DNA of 25,267 bases. It comes from JBGSWE01 sp049292975. GTDB lineage: Bacteria > Patescibacteriota > Saccharimonadia > Saccharimonadales > JACDBH01. Position 1 is the stretch's first letter; the number at the start of each line of letters is the position of its first letter. Of this stretch, positions 14,388 through 20,772 are shown in pieces. The stretch spans positions 1 to 25,267 of the forward strand of contig JBATRZ010000061.1 of assembly GCA_049292975.1 (NCBI GenBank). The letters are read 5' to 3'. The position numbers were made by a program, and so were the translations under genes. The notes beneath the pieces are model-generated. The model saw only the letters and a program-made list of their open reading frames with translations, was not told the origin of the DNA and ran no database searches.

Positions 14388-15131
14388 ATGGCTACGCAAG
14401 TAGACATCAAAGAACTGTTGGCTGCGGGCGCGCACTTCGGCCACAAGACCAGCCGCTGGCACCCAGCTATGGCGCCTTACATTCACAGTAAGCGCGGCGG
14501 TTCACATATTATTGACCTAACCAAGACAGTTGAAAAGCTAGAAGAAGCCCTGAGCTTCCTGACTGCTACGACGGCTGCCGGCAAGCAGATCCTGATTGTC
14601 GGCACCAAGCGCCAGGCGCACGATATCGCTCTAAAGCTGGCTGCTGACCTGAGCATGCCATACGTCACCGAGCGTTGGGCTGGCGGTATGCTGACCAACC
14701 GCAATACCATCCAGGGGCGCATCAAGCACCTCAAGGACCTTGAGGCCAAGATGGAATCAGGCGAACTGGCCAACAAATACAACAAGCTCGAAGTCCAGCG
14801 TTTTCAGGAAGAGATTGATACCATGAACGTACTGTACGGCGGCATCAAGGACATGCACCAGCGTGTCGGCGCGGTCTTCGTATTCGATCCGGGCCACGAC
14901 AAGAACGCCGTAGCCGAGGCCAAAAAACTAGACCTGCCGATTATCGCCATTTGCGACACCAATGCTAATCCAAGCGGCATTACCTATCCAATCCCGTCTA
15001 ACGACGATGCCATAAAGACCCTGCAGCTGATTGCTGATTACGTAAAGGCTGCTATCGAAGCCGGACAGGCCAAAGCCAAGGCCACTGCAAAGCCAGACAA
15101 GACCGAAGAACCCGCAAAAGCTGAAGCTTAA
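14388..15131 (+). CDS. rpsB: Ribosomal protein uS2
   Basis: A 247-residue protein from ATG 14388; AAAGGA lies 9 nt upstream and MATQVDIKELLAAGAHFGHKT is the normal N-terminus, so the in-frame ATG at 14355 inside the leader hairpin is rejected. Family motifs include HFGHKTSRWHPAMAPYI, RQAHDIALKLA, YVTERWAGGMLTN and DTNANPSGITYPIPSNDDA. The C-terminus is an Ala/Lys-rich extension. S2 binds the 30S body near S1 and is required for initiation. It begins the rpsB-tsf transcription unit, with tsf 104 bp downstream. Identification is firm. Confidence 0.97.
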   Translation: MATQVDIKELLAAGAHFGHKTSRWHPAMAPYIHSKRGGSHIIDLTKTVEKLEEALSFLTATTAAGKQILIVGTKRQAHDIALKLAADLSMPYVTERWAGGMLTNRNTIQGRIKHLKDLEAKMESGELANKYNKLEVQRFQEEIDTMNVLYGGIKDMHQRVGAVFVFDPGHDKNAVAEAKKLDLPIIAICDTNANPSGITYPIPSNDDAIKTLQLIADYVKAAIEAGQAKAKATAKPDKTEEPAKAEA

Positions 15132-15145
15132 ATCACATTTAACAA

Positions 15146-15201
15146 TTCACATTTTTCAATGTAGCTGCAATGTAAACTGGTAAATGAAAAATTATCGTGA
15201 A
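15146..15201. repeat. A/T-rich inverted repeat between rpsB and tsf
   Basis: TTCAC-ATTTTTCA (15146-15158) pairs with TGAAAAAT-tatc-GTGAA (15185-15201) around a loop of about 26 nt. It could attenuate or process the rpsB-tsf mRNA. No U-tract follows, so it is not a good terminator. Confidence 0.45.
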
Positions 15202-15235
15202 ATGACAAATGTAAAATGATAAATTGGAGCTAAAT

Positions 15236-15826
15236 ATGAACATCGAAGACGTAAAAAGATTAAAATCACTAACCGGCGTCGGCCTGACTGATGCCAAGCT
15301 AGCCCTGGAAGAGGCCGGCTGGGACTTTGATAAAGCCCTGGAAGCCATGCGCAAAAAAGGCCTGACCAAGGCCGAAAAGCGCGGCGAGCGCATTGCTCGG
15401 GCGGGGTTGGTAGGCACCTACAACCACGACAGCCGCATCGGCGTACTGGTAGAAGTAAACTGCGAGACAGATTTTGTGGCCCGCAACGAAATTTTTACCG
15501 GTCTGGTCAAGGACATCGCCATGCATATCGCCGCCAGCAATCCGGAATTCGTAAGCGCCGAGAACATCCCCGCCGATGTACGCGAAGCCAAGAAGCAAGA
15601 GCTGCTAACCGGTGACGCACTGAAGGGCAAGCCCGCCGACATGGCCGATAAGATCGTTGAAGGCCAGCTGGGTAAATACTTTGCAGAAAAATGCCTGGCT
15701 AGCCAGCCGTTCATCAAGAACCCCGACCAGACGGTAGATGAATTCGTAAAAGAGCACATCGCCAAACTTGGCGAGAACATTGTGGTGCGCCGGTTTAGCC
15801 GCATCGCTTTGGGTGAAGTAGCTTAA
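15236..15826 (+). CDS. tsf: Elongation factor Ts (short form)
   Basis: A 196-residue EF-Ts from ATG 15236; TTGGAG lies 6 nt upstream. The UBA-like N-terminal domain (1-50: IEDVKRLKSLTGVGLTDAKLALEEAGWDFDKALE) and the core motif EVNCETDFVARN, which contacts EF-Tu, are present. It is much shorter than the 280-residue E. coli protein, with a single core subdomain as in many small-genome bacteria. It catalyses GDP-GTP exchange on EF-Tu. It follows rpsB in the universal order and is closed by a hairpin terminator at 15949. Identification is firm. Confidence 0.96.
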   Translation: MNIEDVKRLKSLTGVGLTDAKLALEEAGWDFDKALEAMRKKGLTKAEKRGERIARAGLVGTYNHDSRIGVLVEVNCETDFVARNEIFTGLVKDIAMHIAASNPEFVSAENIPADVREAKKQELLTGDALKGKPADMADKIVEGQLGKYFAEKCLASQPFIKNPDQTVDEFVKEHIAKLGENIVVRRFSRIALGEVA

Positions 15827-15831
15827 TTCTA

Positions 15832-15908
15832 AGCGCGGAGGCGCCTAGCTGCATAGCTTTTTATGGTTCCCCCTTAGTGTATGTGTGAAATACGGTTTGT
15901 TCCGCGCT
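15832..15908. repeat. Inverted repeat after tsf
   Basis: AGCGCGGA (15832-15839) matches TCCGCGCT (15901-15908) exactly. GCCTAG...GCTGCAT-like sequence occurs just after each arm as a direct repeat. Role unknown; it may be part of the 3' structure of the tsf transcript. Confidence 0.45.
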
Positions 15909-15948
15909 GGGGCCTAGCGCTGCATTACCGTGTAACAAAACTACACAC

Positions 15949-15982
15949 AGCCCGTAGCGTTGGCCGCGGGCTTTGATGTTTA
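15949..15982 (+). terminator. Intrinsic terminator of the rpsB-tsf unit
   Basis: AGCCCG (15949-15954) pairs with CGGGCT (15967-15972), followed by TTTGATGTTT. It lies between tsf and the HD hydrolase gene. Confidence 0.6.
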
Positions 15983-15994
15983 ATAAGAAAGCAA

Positions 15995-16585
15995 ATGGAT
16001 TCAAAACTACTCAGCCCCAAATACAAGCAAGCCCTAGACCTAGTCACCATCCTATTTATGGAAAAGCTGCGGGCTGACGGCAAGACGCCCTATGTAGTGC
16101 ATCTTGTTGGCGTGAGCCGCATTGTATCCCAGGTTTCCGATGATGAGGACGTGCAGATTGCGGCCTTGCTGCATGATGTAATTGAAGACATCAATCCTGC
16201 TATTTATAACGAGCAGCAAATGCGTACGGATTTTGGCGGCAAGATAACTGATATCGTCATTGCCGTAAGTCACAATCAGCCAAAATACGGCAAGGTCAAA
16301 GCTGCAAGACTTTACCTTGAACAGATTGGGGCGGGAAGCCAGGAAGCCTGCCTGGTCAGTGCCGCCGACATGCTGCACAACTGTCTGGACTTGATAGAGA
16401 TGCACCATAGTATGCCCGGTTTAATGAAAGCCCGGTTTGGCGGCGAAAAAGCCCGCGGCAGACAATGGTTCTGGAGTGAACGACTTGCCATTCTGGCCGA
16501 GAAGCTCGGCAATGACCACCCCATCATCAAAGAGCTTGGACCTTCGTGGCAACGGCTCAGTGAAATCCACGCCAAAATAGCGTAA
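15995..16585 (+). CDS. Stand-alone HD-domain hydrolase, SpoT/MESH1-like
   Basis: A 196-residue protein made of one HD domain resembling the ppGpp-hydrolase half of RelA/SpoT. Metal and substrate residues are in place: His36 (YVVHLVGVSRIV), His60-Asp61 (ALLHDVIEDI), Glu64-Asp65, and Asp125 in SAADMLHN, which corresponds to the LADRLHN motif of SpoT. There is no synthetase, TGS or ACT domain. Length matches small alarmone hydrolases (about 180-200 residues). It would cleave the 3'-pyrophosphate from (p)ppGpp or act on a related nucleotide; the substrate is not proven by sequence. It sits exactly where pyrH is found in the conserved rpsB-tsf-pyrH-frr cluster. The RBS is weak. Confidence 0.82.
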   Translation: MDSKLLSPKYKQALDLVTILFMEKLRADGKTPYVVHLVGVSRIVSQVSDDEDVQIAALLHDVIEDINPAIYNEQQMRTDFGGKITDIVIAVSHNQPKYGKVKAARLYLEQIGAGSQEACLVSAADMLHNCLDLIEMHHSMPGLMKARFGGEKARGRQWFWSERLAILAEKLGNDHPIIKELGPSWQRLSEIHAKIA

Positions 16586-16682
16586 CAGCTCACCTGGGTT
16601 TGCACATTCCGGGCGTAAACCAAAATCGTGACTTTTTAACGAACAGCCAGATTTGTTCCGGATGTTGCAAAAGGATTCCTGT

Positions 16683-16727
16683 CGTCAAAAAATCTCACTG
16701 TATTCAAATACGTCTTATGTTTTTGTG
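16683..16727 (+). ncRNA. Partial rod-hairpin between HD hydrolase and frr (element C)
   Basis: GTATT (16699-16703) and AATAC (16706-16710) form the apex inside CTCACTGTATTCAAATACGTCTT. Flanking CAAAAA and TTTTTGTG tracts can pair. It resembles the apices of elements A, B and D but its outer arms are poorly matched. Confidence 0.35.
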
Positions 16728-16771
16728 CCCGGTTTTCATCACGGACTGCACTAAACCGCGGCAAGCTGTAC

Positions 16772-16777
16772 TATAAT
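16772..16777 (+). promoter_or_regulatory. -10 element of frr
   Basis: TATAAT ends 21 nt before the frr ATG, with AAAGGAG in between (5 nt from the ATG). No good -35 was found at normal spacing. Confidence 0.5.
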
Positions 16778-16798
16778 TAGAGTTACAAAGGAGCAACC

Positions 16799-17362
16799 AT
16801 GACACCGCAGCAAGTCGTTAGTGATGCAGAGACCAAATTTAAAAAGGCCCAGGAACATTTTGAAGAAGAACTCAAAAAAATCCGTACCGGCCGGGCACAT
16901 CCAGGCATGCTGGACGGTGTCGCCGTACTGGCATATGGAGCCACCATGCCGCTTAACCAGACCAGCACTATAACCGCGCCGGAGGCTACTTTGCTGCAGA
17001 TTACCCCGTTTGACCCAGGCAACCTGCAGGCCATTGTGTCGGCTATCCGTGACAACCCAAGCCTTGGTCTCAATCCAAGCGACGACGGCCGGGTGGTGCG
17101 TGTCCCCATCCCATCTCTGACCGAAGAACGCCGCCGCGACATCGTGAAGCAGCTGGGCGGCAAGGTAGAAGAATGCATGGTGGCCCTGCGCGGGGTACGC
17201 CATGATGCCCTGGGTACGCTAAATGATGCCAAAAAGGACAAAGATATTTCAGAGGATGATTACAAACGTTATGCCGGACAGGTAGAGGACCTGATGAACA
17301 AGCAGAAAGCTTCAGTTGATGCGGCCGCCAAAGCCAAAGAAACCGAAATCATGACGGTGTAG
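16799..17362 (+). CDS. frr: Ribosome recycling factor
   Basis: A 187-residue RRF, the usual length. The helical arm motif KKIRTGRAHPGMLDGV at 26-41, the PLNQ/ITAPEATLLQITPFD region of the small domain, and the C-terminal helix R-G-V-R-H-D-A...KKDKDISEDDYK are typical. With EF-G it splits post-termination ribosomes. The ATG is preceded by AAAGGAG at 5 nt and by a consensus -10, so frr probably has its own promoter despite lying in the rpsB cluster. Downstream are two strong GC hairpins, then uppS. Identification is firm. Confidence 0.96.
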   Translation: MTPQQVVSDAETKFKKAQEHFEEELKKIRTGRAHPGMLDGVAVLAYGATMPLNQTSTITAPEATLLQITPFDPGNLQAIVSAIRDNPSLGLNPSDDGRVVRVPIPSLTEERRRDIVKQLGGKVEECMVALRGVRHDALGTLNDAKKDKDISEDDYKRYAGQVEDLMNKQKASVDAAAKAKETEIMTV

Positions 17363-17367
17363 TGGCC

Positions 17368-17426
17368 TTGAGCGGGGGACACCCCCGCTCAACGTGCCGG
17401 GTGCCGGCAAAGCCGGACACTCGGAC
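17368..17426 (+). terminator. Tandem GC hairpins between frr and uppS
   Basis: TTGAGCGGGGG (17368-17378) pairs perfectly with CCCCCGCTCAA (17382-17392) around ACA. A second stem, CCGGGTGCCGGC and GCCGGACACTCGG around AAA, follows at about 17398-17426. There is no U-tract. They could be terminators of a U-independent type, or processing or stability elements. Confidence 0.55.
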
Positions 17427-17465
17427 TGCTCACCCCCGAGCCTACCAACGAGCAAAGATTATCGT

Positions 17466-18179
17466 ATGCTTGAATCTAAAGAAAACAAGGAAAAGATAGA
17501 ATTACCCAGGCATCTGGGGCTGATCCTGGACGGCAACCGCCGCTGGGCAACAGAACAGAACCTGCCTACGCTGAAGGGCCATTACCAGGGCGCCGAAGTA
17601 CTGAAAGACATAAGCCTGGCGGCCTTCCGCTATGGCGTGCCGTATGTCTCGGCCTTCGTGTTTTCAACCGAGAACTGGGCGCGCTCCAAGACAGAGGTCA
17701 GTTACCTTATGCGGCTTATTATCAAGTTTGTAGACAAATACCTGGCCGAGCTGAGTGAAAACAAGGTGCGGGTAGTGCATGTAGGCGCCCGGGATGGGCT
17801 GCCTAAGGCCGTGCTGCAAGCGCTTGATAAGGCGGTGAAGCATACGGCCAAGTTCGACCAGGGTACCCTGGCGCTGTGTATCAATTACGGCGGCCAGCAG
17901 GAAATAGTTGATGCGGCCAAGCTGCTGTTGCGCCGCGGCGTCAATCCGAACCGCCTAAGCGTGCACGAATTCGAGCAATACTTATACGCGCCGGATCTGC
18001 CGCCCGTGGATCTGGTAGTCCGCACCAGCGGCGAGTACCGCATCAGCGGTTTTATGTTGTGGCGGGCTGCCTACGCCGAGTACATCTTTGTAGACAAGCA
18101 CTGGCCGGCGTTTACTAAGCGGGATCTCAGGACGGTACTGTTATACTATGCCAAACGGCAACGCCGGTTTGGCCGCTAG
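17466..18179 (+). CDS. uppS: Undecaprenyl (isoprenyl) diphosphate synthase
   Basis: Taken as 237 residues from ATG 17466; the longer frame from 17394 runs through the intergenic hairpins and has no family similarity. Cis-prenyltransferase motifs are LILDGNRRWA (catalytic Asp22), FSTENW (66-71), LCINYGGQQEI and RTSGEYRISGFMLW (186-199). Asn of the usual RISNFLLW is Gly195. The enzyme condenses IPP units onto FPP to make the C55 lipid carrier for peptidoglycan and glycopolymer export, which LCP proteins also use. Its neighbours cdsA and dxr of other bacteria are missing here. No clear RBS. Identification is firm. Confidence 0.95.
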   Translation: MLESKENKEKIELPRHLGLILDGNRRWATEQNLPTLKGHYQGAEVLKDISLAAFRYGVPYVSAFVFSTENWARSKTEVSYLMRLIIKFVDKYLAELSENKVRVVHVGARDGLPKAVLQALDKAVKHTAKFDQGTLALCINYGGQQEIVDAAKLLLRRGVNPNRLSVHEFEQYLYAPDLPPVDLVVRTSGEYRISGFMLWRAAYAEYIFVDKHWPAFTKRDLRTVLLYYAKRQRRFGR

Positions 18180-18189
18180 GCCCTGCACC

Positions 18190-18302
18190 CCATCTGCCCG
18201 CACTGCAGCAATGCTGCCCCGCACTCCAGATGGTTTGGCGCCCCGCGCAATTTTTGAACTGAATACCAGTTGCCGTAATGATATACGTCACGGCCGTTTC
18301 AG
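18190..18302. repeat. Structured non-coding segment after uppS
   Basis: The gap between uppS and the small ORF (about 200 bp) holds CCATCTG (18190-18196)/CAGATGG (18227-18233) enclosing GCAGC-AAT-GCTGC. A second imperfect stem (CTGAA...TTCAG, about 18258-18302) has an inner GCCGT/ACGGC pair and a CGTA...TACG apex reminiscent of elements A-D. No coding signal was seen. Confidence 0.45.
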
Positions 18303-18362
18303 CCCAAAGAACTTGCACGGTGCATCCAAATGCAAAGCCTAGCGACTCAGCAGATTAACTTA

Positions 18363-18368
18363 TATACT
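18363..18368 (+). promoter_or_regulatory. -10 hexamer of the small ORF before rseP
   Basis: TATACT, then exactly 8 nt to the ATG at 18377, the same geometry as lysS and the ABC ATPase gene. No clear -35 is visible. Confidence 0.45.
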
Positions 18369-18376
18369 GGAGTGAC

Positions 18377-18535
18377 ATGGGAAGCAATCATACTAAAGCA
18401 CTTTTCAAGTGCGAAAAAACCGCTTCGGGAGCAGAAATTGGCTGTTCTGGTGCCAAACCATATGTAAAATATGGTGCGAAGCCAGACGGGCAATTTATGC
18501 CTCGAACGGTTTTTGCAGCAGAAAGGGTGCTTTAG
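18377..18535 (+). CDS. Small ORF of 52 codons coupled to rseP
   Basis: An uninterrupted frame from ATG 18377 to TAG 18533-18535, one base before the rseP ATG. It starts MGSNHTKALFKCEKTASG and ends MPRTVFAAERVL; it has two cysteines (residues 12 and 23), a Gly/Lys/Pro-rich middle and no membrane segment. No family was recognised. Support for it being real: TATACT 8 nt upstream, a GGAG 4 nt upstream, and 1-nt spacing to rseP. Against it: both ends lie in the arms of one long hairpin, so the frame could be a by-product of that structure. It occupies the place of cdsA/dxr in the cluster. It may work as an upstream ORF that opens the rseP start rather than as a functional protein. Confidence 0.45.
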   Translation: MGSNHTKALFKCEKTASGAEIGCSGAKPYVKYGAKPDGQFMPRTVFAAERVL

Positions 18536-18544
18536 CATGATTGC
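18384..18544 (+). promoter_or_regulatory. 161-nt hairpin enclosing the rseP start
   Basis: GCAATCATACTAAAGCAC (from 18384) is complementary at 17 of 18 positions to GTGCTTTAGCATGATTGC (ending 18544), which contains the rseP ATG. The AAAGGG RBS lies in the same arm. GAGCAGAAATTGGC and GGGCAATTTATGCCTC, and CCATAT-GTAAA-ATATGG, pair further in. Folding would hide the rseP start; translation of the small ORF would melt it. Confidence 0.55.
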
Positions 18545-19685
18545 TATATTCTTTTTTATCTTAGGCATCGTATTGTTCATTTGTTTGGTGTTGGTACACG
18601 AGTGGGGTCACTTTATTATGGCGCGCCGCGGCGGTGTGGATGTGGAGGAATTCGGCCTGGGCTTCCCGCCCCAAGCCAAAGTATTAACAAAGAAAAACGG
18701 TACCATCTACAGCCTGAACTGGCTGCCGCTTGGCGGCTTTGTCAAACTAGCCGGCGAGCACGACCAGGATACCAAGCCCGGTACGTTCGGCGCTGCGCCG
18801 CTAAGTACCAAGGTTAAAATCATGCTGGCCGGCGTAGTCATGAATTTGGCGGCAGCTTTTGTTCTGTTTACTATCGTCGCCCTCATCGGTATGCCGAAAA
18901 TCCTGCCCAACCAGACCACCATTGCCAGCGACACCAAAATTGTCAAACTGCCAGAGAATATGGGTGTTATCAAGATTGATGAAGTAGTTGCCGGCTCGCC
19001 GGCCGAGAGGGCAGGCCTGCGTACTGAGGACCAGCTGGTCACCATCGGCGGCGTCACCATAGATTCGCCCGAGAAAGTCAGCCAAGCTACCGAAGCCAAT
19101 GCCGGCCAGACTGTCAGCGTAGAAGTACGGCGCGGCAGCGAAACTATCACGCAGGATATTACGCTCAATCAGACATCACCCTACCTGGGCGTTGGCCCGT
19201 ACTCGGCTCAGACCGGTTTAGAAATACGCCGCTCTACTTGGTCGGCACCGATTGTCGCCCTGGGTGTTACCAGAGACTTCACAATTGCCACCATTAGGGG
19301 TCTTGGCTCGGCGTTATCCGGCCTGGGCTCTACCATAGCCGGACTACTTACCGGCAACCGAGAAGCGCGCCAGTCGGGGCAAGAGCAAGCCTCGGGCCAA
19401 GTAGCCGGGCCGATTGGTATCTTTGCAGTCCTGTATGAGATTTCCAAGCAGGGCATAGGCCTGGTGCTGTTTATTATCGGAATTATCTCGCTTACCCTGG
19501 CTATCATGAACGCGCTGCCGATACCGGCGCTGGACGGCGGCCGGCTATTCGTAACCTTGCTGTTCCGCGGGCTCAAGAAACCGCTCCGCCCAGAGCTAGA
19601 AGAGCGCATCCACGGTACCGGCTTTGCCGTACTGCTGCTGTTGCTCGTGCTCGTTACTGTAGTGGATATACGCAGGTTTCTTTAA
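18537..19685 (+). CDS. rseP: Site-2 protease RseP/RasP (M50 metalloprotease)
   Basis: Taken as 382 residues from ATG 18537, where the first membrane helix begins; the frame also opens at 18471 but those residues lie in the hairpin and the other ORF. The zinc site HEWGH is at 21-25 in the first helix, and the third ligand Asp333 is in NALPIPALDGGRLF near the C-terminus. One PDZ-like domain (about 135-210: VVAGSPAERAGLRTEDQLVTIGG) sits between membrane segments. The family cuts membrane-embedded substrates such as anti-sigma factors and signal-peptide remnants. The CPBP gene follows after 3 nt. Both catalytic motifs are intact. Confidence 0.94.
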   Translation: MIAIFFFILGIVLFICLVLVHEWGHFIMARRGGVDVEEFGLGFPPQAKVLTKKNGTIYSLNWLPLGGFVKLAGEHDQDTKPGTFGAAPLSTKVKIMLAGVVMNLAAAFVLFTIVALIGMPKILPNQTTIASDTKIVKLPENMGVIKIDEVVAGSPAERAGLRTEDQLVTIGGVTIDSPEKVSQATEANAGQTVSVEVRRGSETITQDITLNQTSPYLGVGPYSAQTGLEIRRSTWSAPIVALGVTRDFTIATIRGLGSALSGLGSTIAGLLTGNREARQSGQEQASGQVAGPIGIFAVLYEISKQGIGLVLFIIGIISLTLAIMNALPIPALDGGRLFVTLLFRGLKKPLRPELEERIHGTGFAVLLLLLVLVTVVDIRRFL

Positions 19686-19688
19686 AGT

Positions 19689-20447
19689 ATGATTAAGACC
19701 GCCCGCGCTAACGACCATGGCCCCCTTTACCAGCCGCTAGCGGCTATCCTGCTTACCGTAGCTATTTTCTTGGTACCGCAGTTCATCGCGGTCATCCTGG
19801 TGGGCGCGTATCCTGCTGTCAAGGGCTGGAGCGAGGAAGTATCCCTGAGTTGGCTTACTGACTCTACGGCTGCCCAGTTTTTTGTGATGCTCATAGTTGG
19901 CGCGCTGGCAACTACAGCGGTCCTGCGTCTATTAAGGCGGGTGCAGGCGCCGCCAGCCCGTATCGGCTTGGTCCGCCCGCGACTGCGTGATGCCGGTTAC
20001 GCGGCAGCGGCTTACGTCTTTTACTTTGGCTCGTACATCGTTATCCTGACCATAGCCACCCAGCTGTTTCCCGGGCTGAACGCCGGGCAAGAGCAGGACA
20101 TTGGCTTCAAGCATGTTACCAGCCAGCTGCATACGCTTATGGCGTTCCTCTCCTTGGTTATCTTGCCGCCGCTGTGGGAAGAAATAGTCTTTAGGGGCTT
20201 CCTGTTTACGAACCTGCGCGTACATCTGCGCCTAAGATGGGCCGCCCTGCTAACAGGCCTGTTGTTCGCGGCCGTCCACTTGCAGGCCGGCAACGGGAAA
20301 CCGCTGCTGTGGGTAGCCGCGCTGGACACTTTTGTACTGTCGTGTTACCTATGTTACCTGCGCGAGAAAACAGGCAGCCTGGTGGCGCCAATGCTGCTGC
20401 ATGCGGCCAAGAACTTCATCGCCTTTTATTACTTATTCCTTAGATGA
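19689..20447 (+). CDS. CPBP-family intramembrane glutamic protease (Abi/CAAX-like)
   Basis: A 252-residue protein with about seven membrane helices. The CPBP motifs are complete: E164-E165-x3-R169 (WEEIVFRGFL), the FxxxH motif with His197 (LLFAAVHL), and HxxxN with His238/Asn242 (LLHAAKNF). Related proteins include Rce1 CAAX proteases and bacteriocin-immunity proteins. It begins 3 nt after the rseP stop, so the two intramembrane proteases are made together, suggesting a shared proteolytic pathway at the membrane. The substrate is unknown. It is not part of the classical rseP-proS neighbourhood, so it is an addition in this lineage. Confidence 0.9.
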   Translation: MIKTARANDHGPLYQPLAAILLTVAIFLVPQFIAVILVGAYPAVKGWSEEVSLSWLTDSTAAQFFVMLIVGALATTAVLRLLRRVQAPPARIGLVRPRLRDAGYAAAAYVFYFGSYIVILTIATQLFPGLNAGQEQDIGFKHVTSQLHTLMAFLSLVILPPLWEEIVFRGFLFTNLRVHLRLRWAALLTGLLFAAVHLQAGNGKPLLWVAALDTFVLSCYLCYLREKTGSLVAPMLLHAAKNFIAFYYLFLR

Positions 20448-20491
20448 CGCATCCAGAAGAAAATCACAAATAGCCCCGGGCATGGAATCCG

Positions 20492-20583
20492 TTACGCTAT
20501 TTAGATTCATCTGATACAATACGGGGGATATGAAGCGTGTCATTGGCGTGATTGCCGGCCAGGTGCCCGCTAAGGGTGTATAA
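20492..20583 (+). other. Promoter-like sequence and 17-codon ORF upstream of proS
   Basis: TTACGC (20492-20497), 17 nt and TACAAT (20515-20520) form a plausible promoter. An ATG follows 9 nt after the hexamer (20530) and opens a short frame, MKRVIGVIAGQVPAKGV, ending TAA at 20583. A G-rich tract precedes the ATG. It could be a leader peptide or chance. A second 24-codon frame follows at 20647-20721. The 325-bp gap 20448-20772 has no larger gene. Confidence 0.3.
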
Positions 20584-20654
20584 ATAATTTATCCAATATT
20601 TCACGGAATTTCACAAACCCCAGGAGTATATAACAGGGAAGAACATATGAAGGT

Positions 20655-20717
20655 TTATAGCTTCAGGCCAGGAACGGCTCTATTTTCTAAAAGACTTGCC
20701 GTTCTTGGCTTCGGCAT
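20655..20717 (-). CDS. Possible 20-residue peptide, antisense in the proS upstream gap
   Basis: On the minus strand AAGGAG (20729-20724) stands exactly 6 nt before an ATG (20717) that opens a 20-codon frame starting MPKPRTAS, ending TAA at 20655. The RBS is among the best in the window. The frame overlaps an 11-bp stem, CCAGGAACGGC/GCCGTTCTTGG. No family was recognised; it may be a real small peptide, a leader or chance. Confidence 0.3.
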   Translation of the reverse strand: MPKPRTASLLENRAVPGLKL

Positions 20718-20772
20718 ATAATTCTCCTTAATCAGTCGAATTATCACAACTTTATGTAGAATAGGAAACAAG

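Noticed and set aside
17394..17465. N-terminal extension of UppS
   Set aside because: These codons lie in the intergenic hairpins and have no similarity to the family; ATG 17466 gives the usual length.
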